A stretch of DNA of 64,000 nucleotides, taken from assembly GCA_016715885.1 (NCBI GenBank), contig JADJXL010000025.1:1116001-1180000 (forward strand), given 5' to 3'. Of this stretch, positions 44,825 through 54,217 are shown piece after piece. Made by a program: the position numbers and the translations under genes. Origin of the DNA: Polyangiaceae bacterium (GTDB taxonomy: Bacteria > Myxococcota_A > Polyangia > Polyangiales > Polyangiaceae). How positions within the stretch are numbered: the stretch's first letter is position 1; every line of letters begins with the position of its first letter. The notes under the pieces are model-generated. The model searched no databases. It was not told the DNA's origin and saw only the letters and a program-made list of their open reading frames with translations.

Positions 44825-46221
44825 TGTGCAAACACCGCCATTTGGGTGGGAGCACCCACGGCCGGATCTTCGGGACCGACAGGGAGAAATCGAACGCTGT
44901 ACCGGAATCGATCGGCGGCTCGATAGGCCCATGCTTGAAATTCGGCGCGTGACCATTCGAAGCGATGGTCCTTGTGCCGCATGCGACCCGCGGGCAGATT
45001 GTCGAACTTGACGTTGTATTCGACATTGGGCGTCGTCACGATGACCGTGCCCGGCCGAGCGAATTCGAAAAGGACGCGCTCGAATGCCGTGAGTTTTGGC
45101 GGATCCAGGTGCTCGATGACCTCGACGACCGCGGCGGCGTCATATCCCGCGAGGCGTTTGTCTCGGTACATGAGGGAGCCTTGCAGGAGCTTGATGCGCT
45201 GCCTTTGTTTGTCGGGCATTCGTTCGATGTGCAAGCGATCGCCTGCGACTTCGAGCGCTCGGTGCGAGACGTCGACGCCGACGATTTCCTCGAACGATTT
45301 TTCTCGCAAGAGCGCTCGCAATAGCTGCCCTTCACCGCAGCCCAGATCCAGAATTCGTTTGGCACCGGATTGCTTGAGAGCCGCCAGGACGGCTCCGATG
45401 CGTTCTTGATTGAGGCTGATGCGCTCTTCGATCGCCGCCTCTTCTTGCGCATGAGCGGCTTGCGCTTCGTCTGCCGCCGGCAGTTCTTCGGCCATGATTT
45501 GTTGGAGCGCTTGTCGCGCCAAACTATGCTGATGCTTCAAATAGCGCTTTGCAATGGCCTCGCGCTCGGGATGGTCCGCGAGCCATCCTTCACCGCGACG
45601 AACCAATTTGTCGACCTCGTCGTCCCCGACCCAATAATGCTTGTCGTCATCGAGCACGGGAATGAGCACATAAAGGTGCGTCAACAATTCGGACAAACGC
45701 TTTTTGCCAGTCAGGGTGACCGAAAAGTAACGGCTCGGGCCCCAATCGCCGTTCGTTTCGTCGAGAGGAAGTTGTTTTGCCATGACGCGATACCCGAGAG
45801 GCTCGAAAAGGCGCCGCAGGAACGTTTCACCCCCACGGCACGGGAGAACGGAAATGGACGCTTCGAGCGGGATTTCCGCTGCCGCAAGCTCGGGGCGTTC
45901 CTTGCTTCGCCCCTGCAGTGCCGTCCCGAATACCTCGGCAATCGCAACACTCAGGAAAGACGACGCGACATAGGGACGATCGTTGACGTATTGTTCGAGC
46001 GCGCGGCCTTCTCCCGCAGGTCCTCGACGACCACGCACGAGCCCGATGGGGTCCACTTCGACGAGCAGCGCAGCGGTGCAACGATCCGGTTCGGCATCGG
46101 GATAGAACACGTGTGCTTTGCCGAAGGTGAGATTGGCCGAGTGCGTTCGAAACGGGTTTTTGTGCAGGAGGTAGCCCAAATCCGTGGCTGGCGCGGTGGT
46201 GCTCGTCAGCGTAAGCAACAT
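44821..46221 (-). CDS. hen1: 3'-terminal RNA ribose 2'-O-methyltransferase Hen1
   Basis: The product has 466 residues, the usual length of bacterial Hen1. The N-terminal half is the bacterial-specific ligase-activating domain. The C-terminal methyltransferase shows ILDLGCGEGQLLRALL, then VVEVIEHLDPPKL and MRHKDHRFEWSRAEF, whose Glu and His residues match the manganese site. It adds a 2'-O-methyl at the 3' end before ligation by Pnkp, protecting the repaired site from being cut again. It is the first gene of the operon; an AT-rich stretch of about 130 bases upstream is shared with the divergent lipoprotein gene at 46355. Confidence 0.95.
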   Translation of the reverse strand: MLLTLTSTTAPATDLGYLLHKNPFRTHSANLTFGKAHVFYPDAEPDRCTAALLVEVDPIGLVRGRRGPAGEGRALEQYVNDRPYVASSFLSVAIAEVFGTALQGRSKERPELAAAEIPLEASISVLPCRGGETFLRRLFEPLGYRVMAKQLPLDETNGDWGPSRYFSVTLTGKKRLSELLTHLYVLIPVLDDDKHYWVGDDEVDKLVRRGEGWLADHPEREAIAKRYLKHQHSLARQALQQIMAEELPAADEAQAAHAQEEAAIEERISLNQERIGAVLAALKQSGAKRILDLGCGEGQLLRALLREKSFEEIVGVDVSHRALEVAGDRLHIERMPDKQRQRIKLLQGSLMYRDKRLAGYDAAAVVEVIEHLDPPKLTAFERVLFEFARPGTVIVTTPNVEYNVKFDNLPAGRMRHKDHRFEWSRAEFQAWAYRAADRFRYSVRFLPVGPEDPAVGAPTQMAVFAQ

Positions 46222-46354
46222 GATGGCGCCGAGCCTAGCGCATGTTGTTGACGAAGTGCTACCTCTCTTTCAACAAGGTGCGCATTCGTTAAATTTTACA
46301 CATTTCAATATTTTTATCCTTCCCATACCTTCACGATTCGGCTAGCGTCGGCAT

Positions 46355-47839
46355 ATGCATGCCACACGCTTCGTCGTATCCGTCCTCGCGCTGCTCGTTT
46401 CTGGTTGCGGCAGTGATCCGCAAGTCAATGGTCAATCGTCGAGCAGCGGGAGTTCGACCGCTTCGAGTAGTTCAGGCTCGGGCGGTTCTGGCGGCGCTGG
46501 TGGTGCAGGCGGTTCCATGAGCGCCGGCGGATCGGGGGGCATGATGAGCTCCGGGGGCGCCGGGGGCATGGGCGGGTGTTCCAAGGAAAACTGCGTCACG
46601 CCGGGATACGCTTGCGTGGGCAATGAATGCATCGAAGATTGTCGATTGCCCGACGCGAACCCTTGCTCTTTTGAAATGGTGTGCGACGTGGGGGATCAGC
46701 ATCCGGGTCAATGCGTGGCGCCTGCGGACGGCTGCGTGATATCGAATCCGCCAGCGGCTTGCGGGGCGCTGACGTGTGGTCCTGGCACTGCGTGCGGTGC
46801 GGATGGAAGCTGTTACCCCACATTGCCTTGCACGCAAATGAATTGCGTGGGTAATTCTTGCTTCGGGCAATCGTGCGCGTGCAATCGTCCGGCGCCGACC
46901 TGTTCGCCGGCCCCCTTGGGAATGCTCGACGAAACGGGGACATTGAATGATTTCACGTTCAGTCGTTGCGGGACGCTCGGTGCATGCTCGGGCGGCATTT
47001 TCGACCTGGATTTCGATCCTTCGTGCAATGCGTACGGCGTCACGATGATTTCGGGAACGGATTATTTGCGCAAGATTACGCCTGCAGGTGTCATTACGGA
47101 ATGGGCCGGCGTGACCAACTTGAACATGGGCGAAGTGGCGGCTCTGCAAGGCATCAATGGTACGTTTGGCGGGACAATCGAAGACGTGGCCCTGTCGTAC
47201 ATTTGTTGCGCGGCGTGTGGGTGCATCATTTCAGGCCCGGGCGGCAGCCCTCAAGGCGTCGCGCTGCTCGACGCAATGGCAGGAACGTTGCCGATGCAGA
47301 TTCCTTCGAGCACGTTTACTTCGGGGGCGGGACCGTTTGGCAATTCGCAGATCGATACGGGGCCTTATGGTTTGTCCTGGGGCCTCGACCGCGTGCTCTA
47401 CGTGGGCAATATCGACAAGAACGGCGAGTATTACGCGCTCGACCTGAAGACGCAGTCGAAGGCGCTCTTGCAAACGTTCGCGAGCCGCGTGCATGCGAGC
47501 GCGCCATTCGACAAGTTCCGCATGCTCGTGGCGCTCGAAGGCGGCGAGGTCTTCCTGGTGCCCATTGCGGGACAACAGGGTACGCCGATTTCATTGATCA
47601 AATTGCCGACGCACGTGACCAGTCTGGTGCGAGACACATGGAGCGGGCGAATTTATGCAGAATTGGCGAACATGAGCATCGTGTCGTTTGCGGCGGATGG
47701 AACGAATTTGACGACGTTCCAAACGGCGCCCGCCAAAGGCCGGATCACCATCGCACCCGACGGCTACGTTTATCATTTGACGCTGGGGCATCCAACGAAA
47801 GCGGAAATCGTGCGCTGGGAGCTACCTACGACGCTTTGA
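46355..47839 (+). CDS. Lipoprotein with Cys-rich N-domain and probable beta-propeller
   Basis: The product has 494 residues. FVVSVLALLVSGCGSDP is a lipobox, then a Ser/Gly linker. Residues about 75-195 are Cys-rich (CSKENCVTPGYACVGNEC and similar). The remaining 300 residues look like NHL/SBBP-type propeller blades (GTLGACSGGIFDLDFDPSC, GPYGLSWGLDRVLYVGNID, YYALDLKTQSKALLQTF, GRIYAELANMSIVSF). Surface location is inferred; no catalytic site is visible. It converges on the GH15 gene with 28 bases between. Divergent from hen1 but with no clear functional link. Confidence 0.82.
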   Translation: MHATRFVVSVLALLVSGCGSDPQVNGQSSSSGSSTASSSSGSGGSGGAGGAGGSMSAGGSGGMMSSGGAGGMGGCSKENCVTPGYACVGNECIEDCRLPDANPCSFEMVCDVGDQHPGQCVAPADGCVISNPPAACGALTCGPGTACGADGSCYPTLPCTQMNCVGNSCFGQSCACNRPAPTCSPAPLGMLDETGTLNDFTFSRCGTLGACSGGIFDLDFDPSCNAYGVTMISGTDYLRKITPAGVITEWAGVTNLNMGEVAALQGINGTFGGTIEDVALSYICCAACGCIISGPGGSPQGVALLDAMAGTLPMQIPSSTFTSGAGPFGNSQIDTGPYGLSWGLDRVLYVGNIDKNGEYYALDLKTQSKALLQTFASRVHASAPFDKFRMLVALEGGEVFLVPIAGQQGTPISLIKLPTHVTSLVRDTWSGRIYAELANMSIVSFAADGTNLTTFQTAPAKGRITIAPDGYVYHLTLGHPTKAEIVRWELPTTL

Positions 47840-47867
47840 GAATCGACGCCGATTCGGAGAGGGGCGC

Positions 47868-49631
47868 TCAGCCCACTTCGGACCAACGGGGTGACGCGGC
47901 AAATGCCGCGTGAATCAGGCCGACGTGCGAATATGCTTGCGGGAAATTGCCCCACATTTCGCCCGTTTCGGGCGCGAGATCCTCGGAGAGCAACCCGAGC
48001 GGCGACCGAATCGTGCGAATGTTGTGCATCAATGCGCGCGCCTCGTCGAGTTTTCCCGCGACGCACAACGCTTCGATCAGCCAAAATGTGCACAATGTGA
48101 AGGCGACGGACGGTTCACCGAATCCATCGTCGACTCGGTATCGACGGAGCCAACCCGCGAGGGACAGATCGTTTTGCACCGCGTTCACCGTGCCAAGCAT
48201 GCGCGCATCGGTGGGAGGCAGCAAACGCAGCGTGACCGCCTGGAGCAGCGCGGCATCTACCTCCGTTCCGCCATAATCTGCAACGAGCGAATGTCGTTTC
48301 AGGTCGACCGCATTGACGAGGATTTCGTTGCGAATGCGAGTTGCCGCAGCCGCGAAGTCGTCTGCCTCGGCGGGCCGGTACTTCCTCGCAATGCGACCCA
48401 TGCGGTCGGCGGCGGCCCAACACATGAGCGTCGAGAACGTTTGCGGGCGCCATTCCGCACGATATTCCCATATGCCTGCATCCGGTTGTCCGCTTACTTG
48501 AATGGCTTTGCGCGCCAAACCCGAAACCAGCGAAAGCAGGCTCTCCGTCACTTGATCCCGAAACCGCGCGTCCAAAAACATGGGCGTGAGCGCCAGGACC
48601 ATTTCGCCATAAACATCGTGTTGACGGTGCTTCGCCGCAGCATTTCCGACGCGAACTGGTTTTTCTCCACGATAACCGCGCCAGTCCACCGTGAATTCCT
48701 CGAGGTCGCTCTTGCCGTCGATGCGATAGAGTGGCGCAAGGTCGAGGTCGGGGGCGGACCCGGCGACGTTGAGCAAGAATTCCAAGAATTGTTCACGCTC
48801 CTCGAAATGCCCGAGCAATCGCAATGCTCCCAGCGTGTAAAAGGCATCCCGCAGCCAACAATAACGATAATCCCACGTTCGTCCGCTGCCGGGAGATTCG
48901 GGGATCGACGTGGTCATCGCGGCGACGATGGCCCCGGTATCCTCGTAACAATGCAGCTTGAGCGCCAGTGCAGAACGAATGACCTCGTCCTGGTACGCCG
49001 ACGGAATATCGCAATGCTTGACCCATTGTTGCCAATACCGGATGGTCGATTGCAAAAATCGATCGCAAAGCGGCTCGAGAGGCTCCTCCACAGGCGCGCC
49101 CCACGCAAGGACGAAGTGCTTGCGGCTCGTCAAGGCAAAAGGATCGCCGCTCAAATAGGACAAAGCCGCATCCGTCGTGAGACGAACCTCGGTGTCGTAT
49201 CCGCGGTACGAGACGTGATGCGAGCCCATCTCGCGGGCAGGCGTTTTTTTCGACCAACCGAGCACCGGATCACAACGGACGCGGATGCGCGGCGTGCCGG
49301 ACAAAGGCTCGACGATGCGAATGAGCTTCGTCGGACGGAAACTCCGTTCGAACAAGTAAAACCGCGGGGCGAAATCGAGGATCCGAAACGCGCCGGTCGG
49401 TCCGTCGAAACGCGTCTCCAAGACGTTCGTATTCGGCAAATATCGTTGAACACCCGGAACGTCGTCCGCCGACGTGATCATGAACTTGCCGCCCGTCTCC
49501 GCGTCGAGCAACGCGCCAAACACCGGCGGCGAATCGAACCGCGGCAAGCACGACCAAACGATCGAACCCCAACGATCCACGAGCGCCGAAATCTGACAAT
49601 TCCCTATCAGTCCAAGCTCACCAAGGGCCAT
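47868..49631 (-). CDS. Glycoside hydrolase family 15 protein (glucoamylase/trehalase-like)
   Basis: The product has 587 residues without a signal peptide. The N-terminal beta-sandwich (ISALVDRWGSIVWSCLPRFD) is typical of bacterial GH15. The catalytic (alpha/alpha)6 domain shows RTWDYRYCWLRDAFYTLGAL, PVRVGNAAAKHRQHDVYGEM and GQPDAGIWEYRAEWRP, whose Glu in GIWE is the expected general acid. It releases glucose from alpha-glucans or trehalose by inversion. It is divergent from otsAB with a 295-base shared upstream region, so a role in trehalose or maltodextrin turnover is plausible. Start at 49631 (MALGELGLIGN). Confidence 0.93.
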   Translation of the reverse strand: MALGELGLIGNCQISALVDRWGSIVWSCLPRFDSPPVFGALLDAETGGKFMITSADDVPGVQRYLPNTNVLETRFDGPTGAFRILDFAPRFYLFERSFRPTKLIRIVEPLSGTPRIRVRCDPVLGWSKKTPAREMGSHHVSYRGYDTEVRLTTDAALSYLSGDPFALTSRKHFVLAWGAPVEEPLEPLCDRFLQSTIRYWQQWVKHCDIPSAYQDEVIRSALALKLHCYEDTGAIVAAMTTSIPESPGSGRTWDYRYCWLRDAFYTLGALRLLGHFEEREQFLEFLLNVAGSAPDLDLAPLYRIDGKSDLEEFTVDWRGYRGEKPVRVGNAAAKHRQHDVYGEMVLALTPMFLDARFRDQVTESLLSLVSGLARKAIQVSGQPDAGIWEYRAEWRPQTFSTLMCWAAADRMGRIARKYRPAEADDFAAAATRIRNEILVNAVDLKRHSLVADYGGTEVDAALLQAVTLRLLPPTDARMLGTVNAVQNDLSLAGWLRRYRVDDGFGEPSVAFTLCTFWLIEALCVAGKLDEARALMHNIRTIRSPLGLLSEDLAPETGEMWGNFPQAYSHVGLIHAAFAASPRWSEVG

Positions 49632-49926
49632 ACGGCCACATAGCACATGAATTTTGGATATCCAAGCAAATACTTCAAAAGGTCCAGCCACGACGCTCGG
49701 TGCGCTCATCTTGAAAACGCAACGTCCCGACAAGACGCTGTATGTAGCGGACGGCAACAACGTTACGTGAAGCACTCATGCAAGGCACAAGCCACAAAAA
49801 GTTGCGTGGTGCGGCGCGAAAAACGTTTGAACGCAAAGCAGTGACGTGGTTGATCTCGCTCGCGCAAGTCAGGCGCACGCGTGTCGCGCTCATGCGACGA
49901 GCAAAGACGGTTCGAGGAAGACAAAC
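49632..49926. promoter_or_regulatory. Shared divergent upstream region of GH15 and otsAB genes
   Basis: 295 bases between the two start codons, noticeably A-rich near 49645-49680. It should hold both promoters; I do not find a clear -35/-10 pair or operator. The otsAB ribosome site (GAGGAAG) is at about 49914-49920, inside a GACAAAC-containing context. Confidence 0.5.
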
Positions 49927-52134
49927 ATGGCGCGAATCCTCCTGGTGTCCAACAGGTTACCCATCACGGTCAAAGTCGAGCCGGACAAACTTTCCGTTCT
50001 GCGCAGCCCCGGAGGATTGGCCACGGCGCTGAAAGGGCCACACGAGCGTTCTGGAAGCTTGTGGATTGGCTGGCCTGGAGACGTTTCACGACTCGGACGG
50101 GAGCAGATTGCAGCGCTCGAGCAGCAGCTTGCCACCATGCGTCTCGTCCCCTTGTATCTCACGGCGTCCGAAGTCAGCCATTATTACGAAGGTTTTTCCA
50201 ATGGAGTGCTCTGGCCGCTGTTCCATTACCTTTTGGATCGAATCAAGCTGGATGATCGGGGAGCGGATTGGGAAAGTTATCGTGCGATCAATCAGCGTTT
50301 TGCGGATGTCGTGGCTGCGCAATATCAGCCGGGCGATATGATATGGGTGCACGACTATCAGCTCTGTCTTTTGCCCGCGATGCTTCGTCGCCGATTGCCG
50401 CATGCCAAAATTGGGTTTTTCCTGCACATTCCCTTTCCCTCGTCAGAAGTATTTCGCATTCTTCCAAGTCGCGCGGCCATTCTGGAGGGCCTTCTCGGCG
50501 CGGATCTCATTGGCTTTCATACGTTCTCGTACATGCGGAACTTCTCCACGTGTTTGTTACGCATTTTGGGAATCGAAGCGGACATCGATCGAATTCCCGT
50601 TGGAGGACGCGAAGTACGGCTGGGCGTATTTCCCATCGGGGTCGATGCCAAGTCGTTCGAGTCGCTTGCCAATGCGCCCGAGGTACGAGCCGAAGCCGAG
50701 ACGCAAACACGCAGCGCCGATGGCCGCAAGCTCATCCTGGGCATCGATCGGCTCGATTACACGAAAGGAATGCCTCGGCGGCTTTTGGCGATCGAGCGTT
50801 TCTTGGAGCGAGAACCGACGTGGCGCGGGCGCGTGCGCTACGTTCAAGTCGCCGTGCCGTCACGCGAGAAAATCCCCGCCTACGAGGTGCTCAGGCAGCA
50901 AGTCCATGATCTCGTCAGCAGGATCAACGGGACGTATGGAACGGCGACCGACGTGCCCGTTCATTATTTGTATCGAGCTTTTCAGGAGCGGCAGATTGCG
51001 GCATTTTATCGATCGGCCGACGTGATGCTCGTAACGCCACTGCGCGACGGAATGAACCTCGTGGCGAAAGAATTCGTTGCGAGTCGTTCCGACGAAGATG
51101 GGGTGTTGATTTTGAGCGAATTTGCCGGGGCGGCGATCGAGCTCGATCAAGCGCTGCGAATCAATCCGTACGATATGGAGCAGACGGCCTGGGCGATCAA
51201 AAAGGCCGTGACGATGCCGCGCGAAGAGCGGCGCATTCGCATGCGTGCATTACGCGAACGAGTTTCGCGCGAAGACGTGCACGATTGGGCGCAGTCGTTC
51301 CTGGACGCGCTCGCCCAAACGCGCGTTCGACCAGGTGTCCCACAGCGGCTCGGTGCGGAGGGATACCCGGCGTTGCTCGATCGGGTCCGCACGTTCGAAC
51401 GCCTCGTGCTCTTGCTCGATTACGACGGCACGCTCGTCCCATTCGCTCCGACGCCCGACGAAGCGGCACCGGATCGCGCGCTGCTCGAATTGCTCGCGAG
51501 GTTGAGTCATAGGCCGCAGACCGAGGTGCACATCATCAGCGGACGCGATCGCCATACGCTCGAGCGGTGGTTTTCAGGCCTTTCGATTGGACTCCATGCG
51601 GAGCATGGGTTGTGGAGTCGTCCCGAGCCTGGTGACGATTGGCGTATGCTGAACGAGGTTCCCGCCCATTGGAAAGACCGCGTATTGCCGACGATCGAGC
51701 AATTCACGCGACGTACGCCGGGCTCGCTCGTCGAGCACAAATCGGCATCGATTGCCTGGCACTATCGACAGGCTGATCCGGAATTCGGCGTATTTCAGGC
51801 CAAGGAGCTGCGCCTTCATCTGAGCGAGGTCTTGAGCAATTTTCCGGTGCATATTCTACCGGGCGACAAAGTGATCGAGATCAAACCACAAGGCGTGGAC
51901 AAAGGGCAGATCGTGCATCGGTTTTTCTCGAACGTGTCCAAGACCATTTTATTGGCCATCGGCGACGACCGCACGGATGAGGATATTTTTGCGGCGCTTC
52001 CCGAAGGCAGCATTGCAATTCACGTAGGTCCGAATCCCAGCCGCGCACCCTATCGATTGGATGATTTTCGCGAAGCGCGCGCATTTCTGCGAATGTTTTT
52101 GCACAACGCCGAGGCTAGCGAAATGCCATCATGA
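49927..52134 (+). CDS. otsAB: Bifunctional trehalose-6-phosphate synthase/phosphatase
   Basis: The product has 735 residues. The N-terminal GT20 domain shows LLVSNRLPITV, IWVHDYQLCLLPAML, GFFLHIPFPSSEVFR and ILGIDRLDYTKGMPRRL, then EFAGAAIELDQALRINPYD. The C-terminal HAD phosphatase begins LLLDYDGTLVPFAP (Asp498 and Asp500) and ends GDDRTDEDIFAALPEG. It therefore makes trehalose from UDP-glucose and glucose-6-phosphate in one polypeptide, as in plants and yeast-like fusions. The start at 49927 follows a GAGGAAG ribosome site; in-frame extension to 49846 has no support. Followed 70 bases later by the symporter gene. Confidence 0.95.
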   Translation: MARILLVSNRLPITVKVEPDKLSVLRSPGGLATALKGPHERSGSLWIGWPGDVSRLGREQIAALEQQLATMRLVPLYLTASEVSHYYEGFSNGVLWPLFHYLLDRIKLDDRGADWESYRAINQRFADVVAAQYQPGDMIWVHDYQLCLLPAMLRRRLPHAKIGFFLHIPFPSSEVFRILPSRAAILEGLLGADLIGFHTFSYMRNFSTCLLRILGIEADIDRIPVGGREVRLGVFPIGVDAKSFESLANAPEVRAEAETQTRSADGRKLILGIDRLDYTKGMPRRLLAIERFLEREPTWRGRVRYVQVAVPSREKIPAYEVLRQQVHDLVSRINGTYGTATDVPVHYLYRAFQERQIAAFYRSADVMLVTPLRDGMNLVAKEFVASRSDEDGVLILSEFAGAAIELDQALRINPYDMEQTAWAIKKAVTMPREERRIRMRALRERVSREDVHDWAQSFLDALAQTRVRPGVPQRLGAEGYPALLDRVRTFERLVLLLDYDGTLVPFAPTPDEAAPDRALLELLARLSHRPQTEVHIISGRDRHTLERWFSGLSIGLHAEHGLWSRPEPGDDWRMLNEVPAHWKDRVLPTIEQFTRRTPGSLVEHKSASIAWHYRQADPEFGVFQAKELRLHLSEVLSNFPVHILPGDKVIEIKPQGVDKGQIVHRFFSNVSKTILLAIGDDRTDEDIFAALPEGSIAIHVGPNPSRAPYRLDDFREARAFLRMFLHNAEASEMPS

Positions 52135-52204
52135 CGACCATGGCTCGATGCATTCTTCGATTGCCGAAACTGCTTGCCCATGACGAGGTGACGGTGAGGA
52201 TCTC

Positions 52205-54145
52205 ATGAGCGCCATTGACGTCTTCATTCTCTTGGCCTTCATCGTCTATTCGATTTCTGCTGGTTTGCGAAATCGCGAAATCGCATCCCAAAGCTTGGAG
52301 GAATATTTCCTCGCGGGTAGGACCCTCAAAGGTTGGCAAGCGGGGATCAGCATGGCTGCGACGCAATTTGCCGCGGATACGCCATTGCTCGTGACGGGGC
52401 TCGTGGCCACGAGCGGCATTTTCGCGCTCTGGCGCCTGTGGATCTATGCGATTGCATTCTTGATGATGGGGTTTTTGCTCGCTCCAAGCTGGCGTCGCGC
52501 GCGTGTGCTCACGGACGCCGAGCTCACCGAGCTTCGTTATGGAAGTCGGGCCGCGGCGCCCCTGCGAGCCATCAAAGCGGTCTACTTTGGCCTGATTTTC
52601 AATTGCGCGGTGCTCGCGATGGTGCTGCTCGCCGCGACGCGCATCGCCGAGCCGTTTTTACATTGGAATCAATGGCTTCCGGCGGGCATTTTCGATCCGC
52701 TCAGCCATGCGATACAATGGGCCGGCGTCCCCTTTACGGTGACCGACGTCGCGTCCGCCGACGTCTGGATTCGGTCGACGAACAATCTAATTTCGATTGG
52801 CGTCATCGTTCTCGTCACGATGTTTTATTCCACGACTGGTGGGCTACGCAGTGTCGTTGCAACCGACATCGTGCAGTTCGGCATTGCGATGATCGCAACA
52901 CTCCTTTTTACCATTTTCGTCGTTCGTCGCGCTGGAGGATTCTCGGGCATTCGCAGCGCGCTCGAAACCTCGTTTTCTCACGGCGGTACATTCTCGGACA
53001 TGAGCCTCGACCAGCTCCTCGCATTCACGCCGTCGCGAGCCAAGGACGCTTCGTTTGCGGTGCTGGCGGTGCTCGGCTTGCAATGGTTGGTGCAGATGAA
53101 CGCTGACGGGACGGGGTATTTGGCGCAACGTTCGATGGCATGTCGAAGCGATGCCGATGCAAAAATCGCGGCCGTGGTATTCACGTTCGCACAAGTCTTT
53201 TTGCGCAGCTTGTTGTGGATTCCGCTCGCGCTCGGTCTGCTCGTGCTTTTTCCCCCGGATGCGACGCTGTCCGCCGAAGGATTCTCCGCGCGCCGCGAAT
53301 TCACCTATGTGCGCGGTATTGCCGAGGTTTTACCGAATGGATTGAAAGGTCTCATGCTCGCGGGGATGCTCGCTGCACTCGCCTCGACGCTCGATACGCA
53401 TCTCAATTGGGGGGCGTCGTATTTGTCGAACGACATCTACAAGCGCTTCATTTGCGAGACATGGCAGCGCCGTCAGCCGTCCCAGCGCAATCTCGTCTGG
53501 GTCGCTCGCGGGTCGAATGCATTGATTCTGGTCTTGTCGCTCTTGCTCGTCCCCATGCTGGGATCGGTCCAGACTGCGTGGAAAATAAGCTTGATGCTCG
53601 GTGCCGGAATGGGCGTGATGCTCGTCCTGCGCTGGCTCTGGTGGCGCATCAATGCGTGGGGCGAGCTTGCGGCCATTGCATCCTCGCTCGTGCTCGCGCC
53701 AGTGCTTTTGTTCACGCTCGACGGTTCGGACAATGAGGCGCTCCGGCTTTTGCTCATGGCATTTGGATCCACGCTTGCCGGAATCACGGCTTCGCTCGTA
53801 GCAGGGCCCGATCCACGGGAAAAGCTCGAAGCATTTTACGAGCGTGCGCACCCGCCGGGTTTTTGGGGGCCAGTTGCGAATGGAATTGGCACGGAAGCAG
53901 CTCGTGCGAGCGTCCGAAAGCTTTGGCGAGGCATCCTCACCATTGCATTGGCGTCGTTTTCGATGTTTTCGCTGCTCGTGGGGTTCGGATCTTGGCTGGC
54001 AAGCAGCCCGCCTCCAACGTGGTTTCCCCACGCAGAGCTCTGGCGTTTTGCAGTGCTTGCTGTCGGATTCGCTCTTTTGCCTATCTGGCTGCGGTTGGCA
54101 TTTGCCAATCCAGAGCGGCAGAGCTTGGCGCGTGACGCGTGTTGA
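52205..54145 (+). CDS. Sodium:solute symporter (SSS family)
   Basis: The product has 646 residues with about 13-14 membrane helices. The N-terminus shows EEYFLAGRTLKGWQAGISMAATQFAADTP, the family signature region; MFYSTTGGLRSVVATDIVQFG and GLQWLVQMNADGTGYLAQRSM follow. It probably imports a compatible solute, sugar or amino acid with sodium. It lies 70 bases after otsAB in the same direction, so one transcript is likely, pointing to osmoadaptation. Substrate cannot be told from the sequence. A strong hairpin follows the stop. Confidence 0.92.
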   Translation: MSAIDVFILLAFIVYSISAGLRNREIASQSLEEYFLAGRTLKGWQAGISMAATQFAADTPLLVTGLVATSGIFALWRLWIYAIAFLMMGFLLAPSWRRARVLTDAELTELRYGSRAAAPLRAIKAVYFGLIFNCAVLAMVLLAATRIAEPFLHWNQWLPAGIFDPLSHAIQWAGVPFTVTDVASADVWIRSTNNLISIGVIVLVTMFYSTTGGLRSVVATDIVQFGIAMIATLLFTIFVVRRAGGFSGIRSALETSFSHGGTFSDMSLDQLLAFTPSRAKDASFAVLAVLGLQWLVQMNADGTGYLAQRSMACRSDADAKIAAVVFTFAQVFLRSLLWIPLALGLLVLFPPDATLSAEGFSARREFTYVRGIAEVLPNGLKGLMLAGMLAALASTLDTHLNWGASYLSNDIYKRFICETWQRRQPSQRNLVWVARGSNALILVLSLLLVPMLGSVQTAWKISLMLGAGMGVMLVLRWLWWRINAWGELAAIASSLVLAPVLLFTLDGSDNEALRLLLMAFGSTLAGITASLVAGPDPREKLEAFYERAHPPGFWGPVANGIGTEAARASVRKLWRGILTIALASFSMFSLLVGFGSWLASSPPPTWFPHAELWRFAVLAVGFALLPIWLRLAFANPERQSLARDAC

Positions 54146-54167
54146 TGTGAGCGACGTCGAGCAGAGG

Positions 54168-54208
54168 CGACGCGGCATCATTCATTCGATGCCGCGTCGT
54201 CTTGTTTT
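54168..54208. terminator. Bidirectional intrinsic terminator
   Basis: A perfect 12-base stem (CGACGCGGCATC, loop ATTCATTC, GATGCCGCGTCG) is followed by TCTTGTTTT on the plus strand. It lies between the convergent symporter gene and the Cys-repeat lipoprotein gene. Confidence 0.85.
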
Positions 54209-54217
54209 CGGCTGGCG

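Noticed and set aside
53882..53902. GG-N10-GC sigma-54-like promoter
   Set aside because: It lies inside the symporter coding region and the -12 element is poor (CAGC rather than TTGC).
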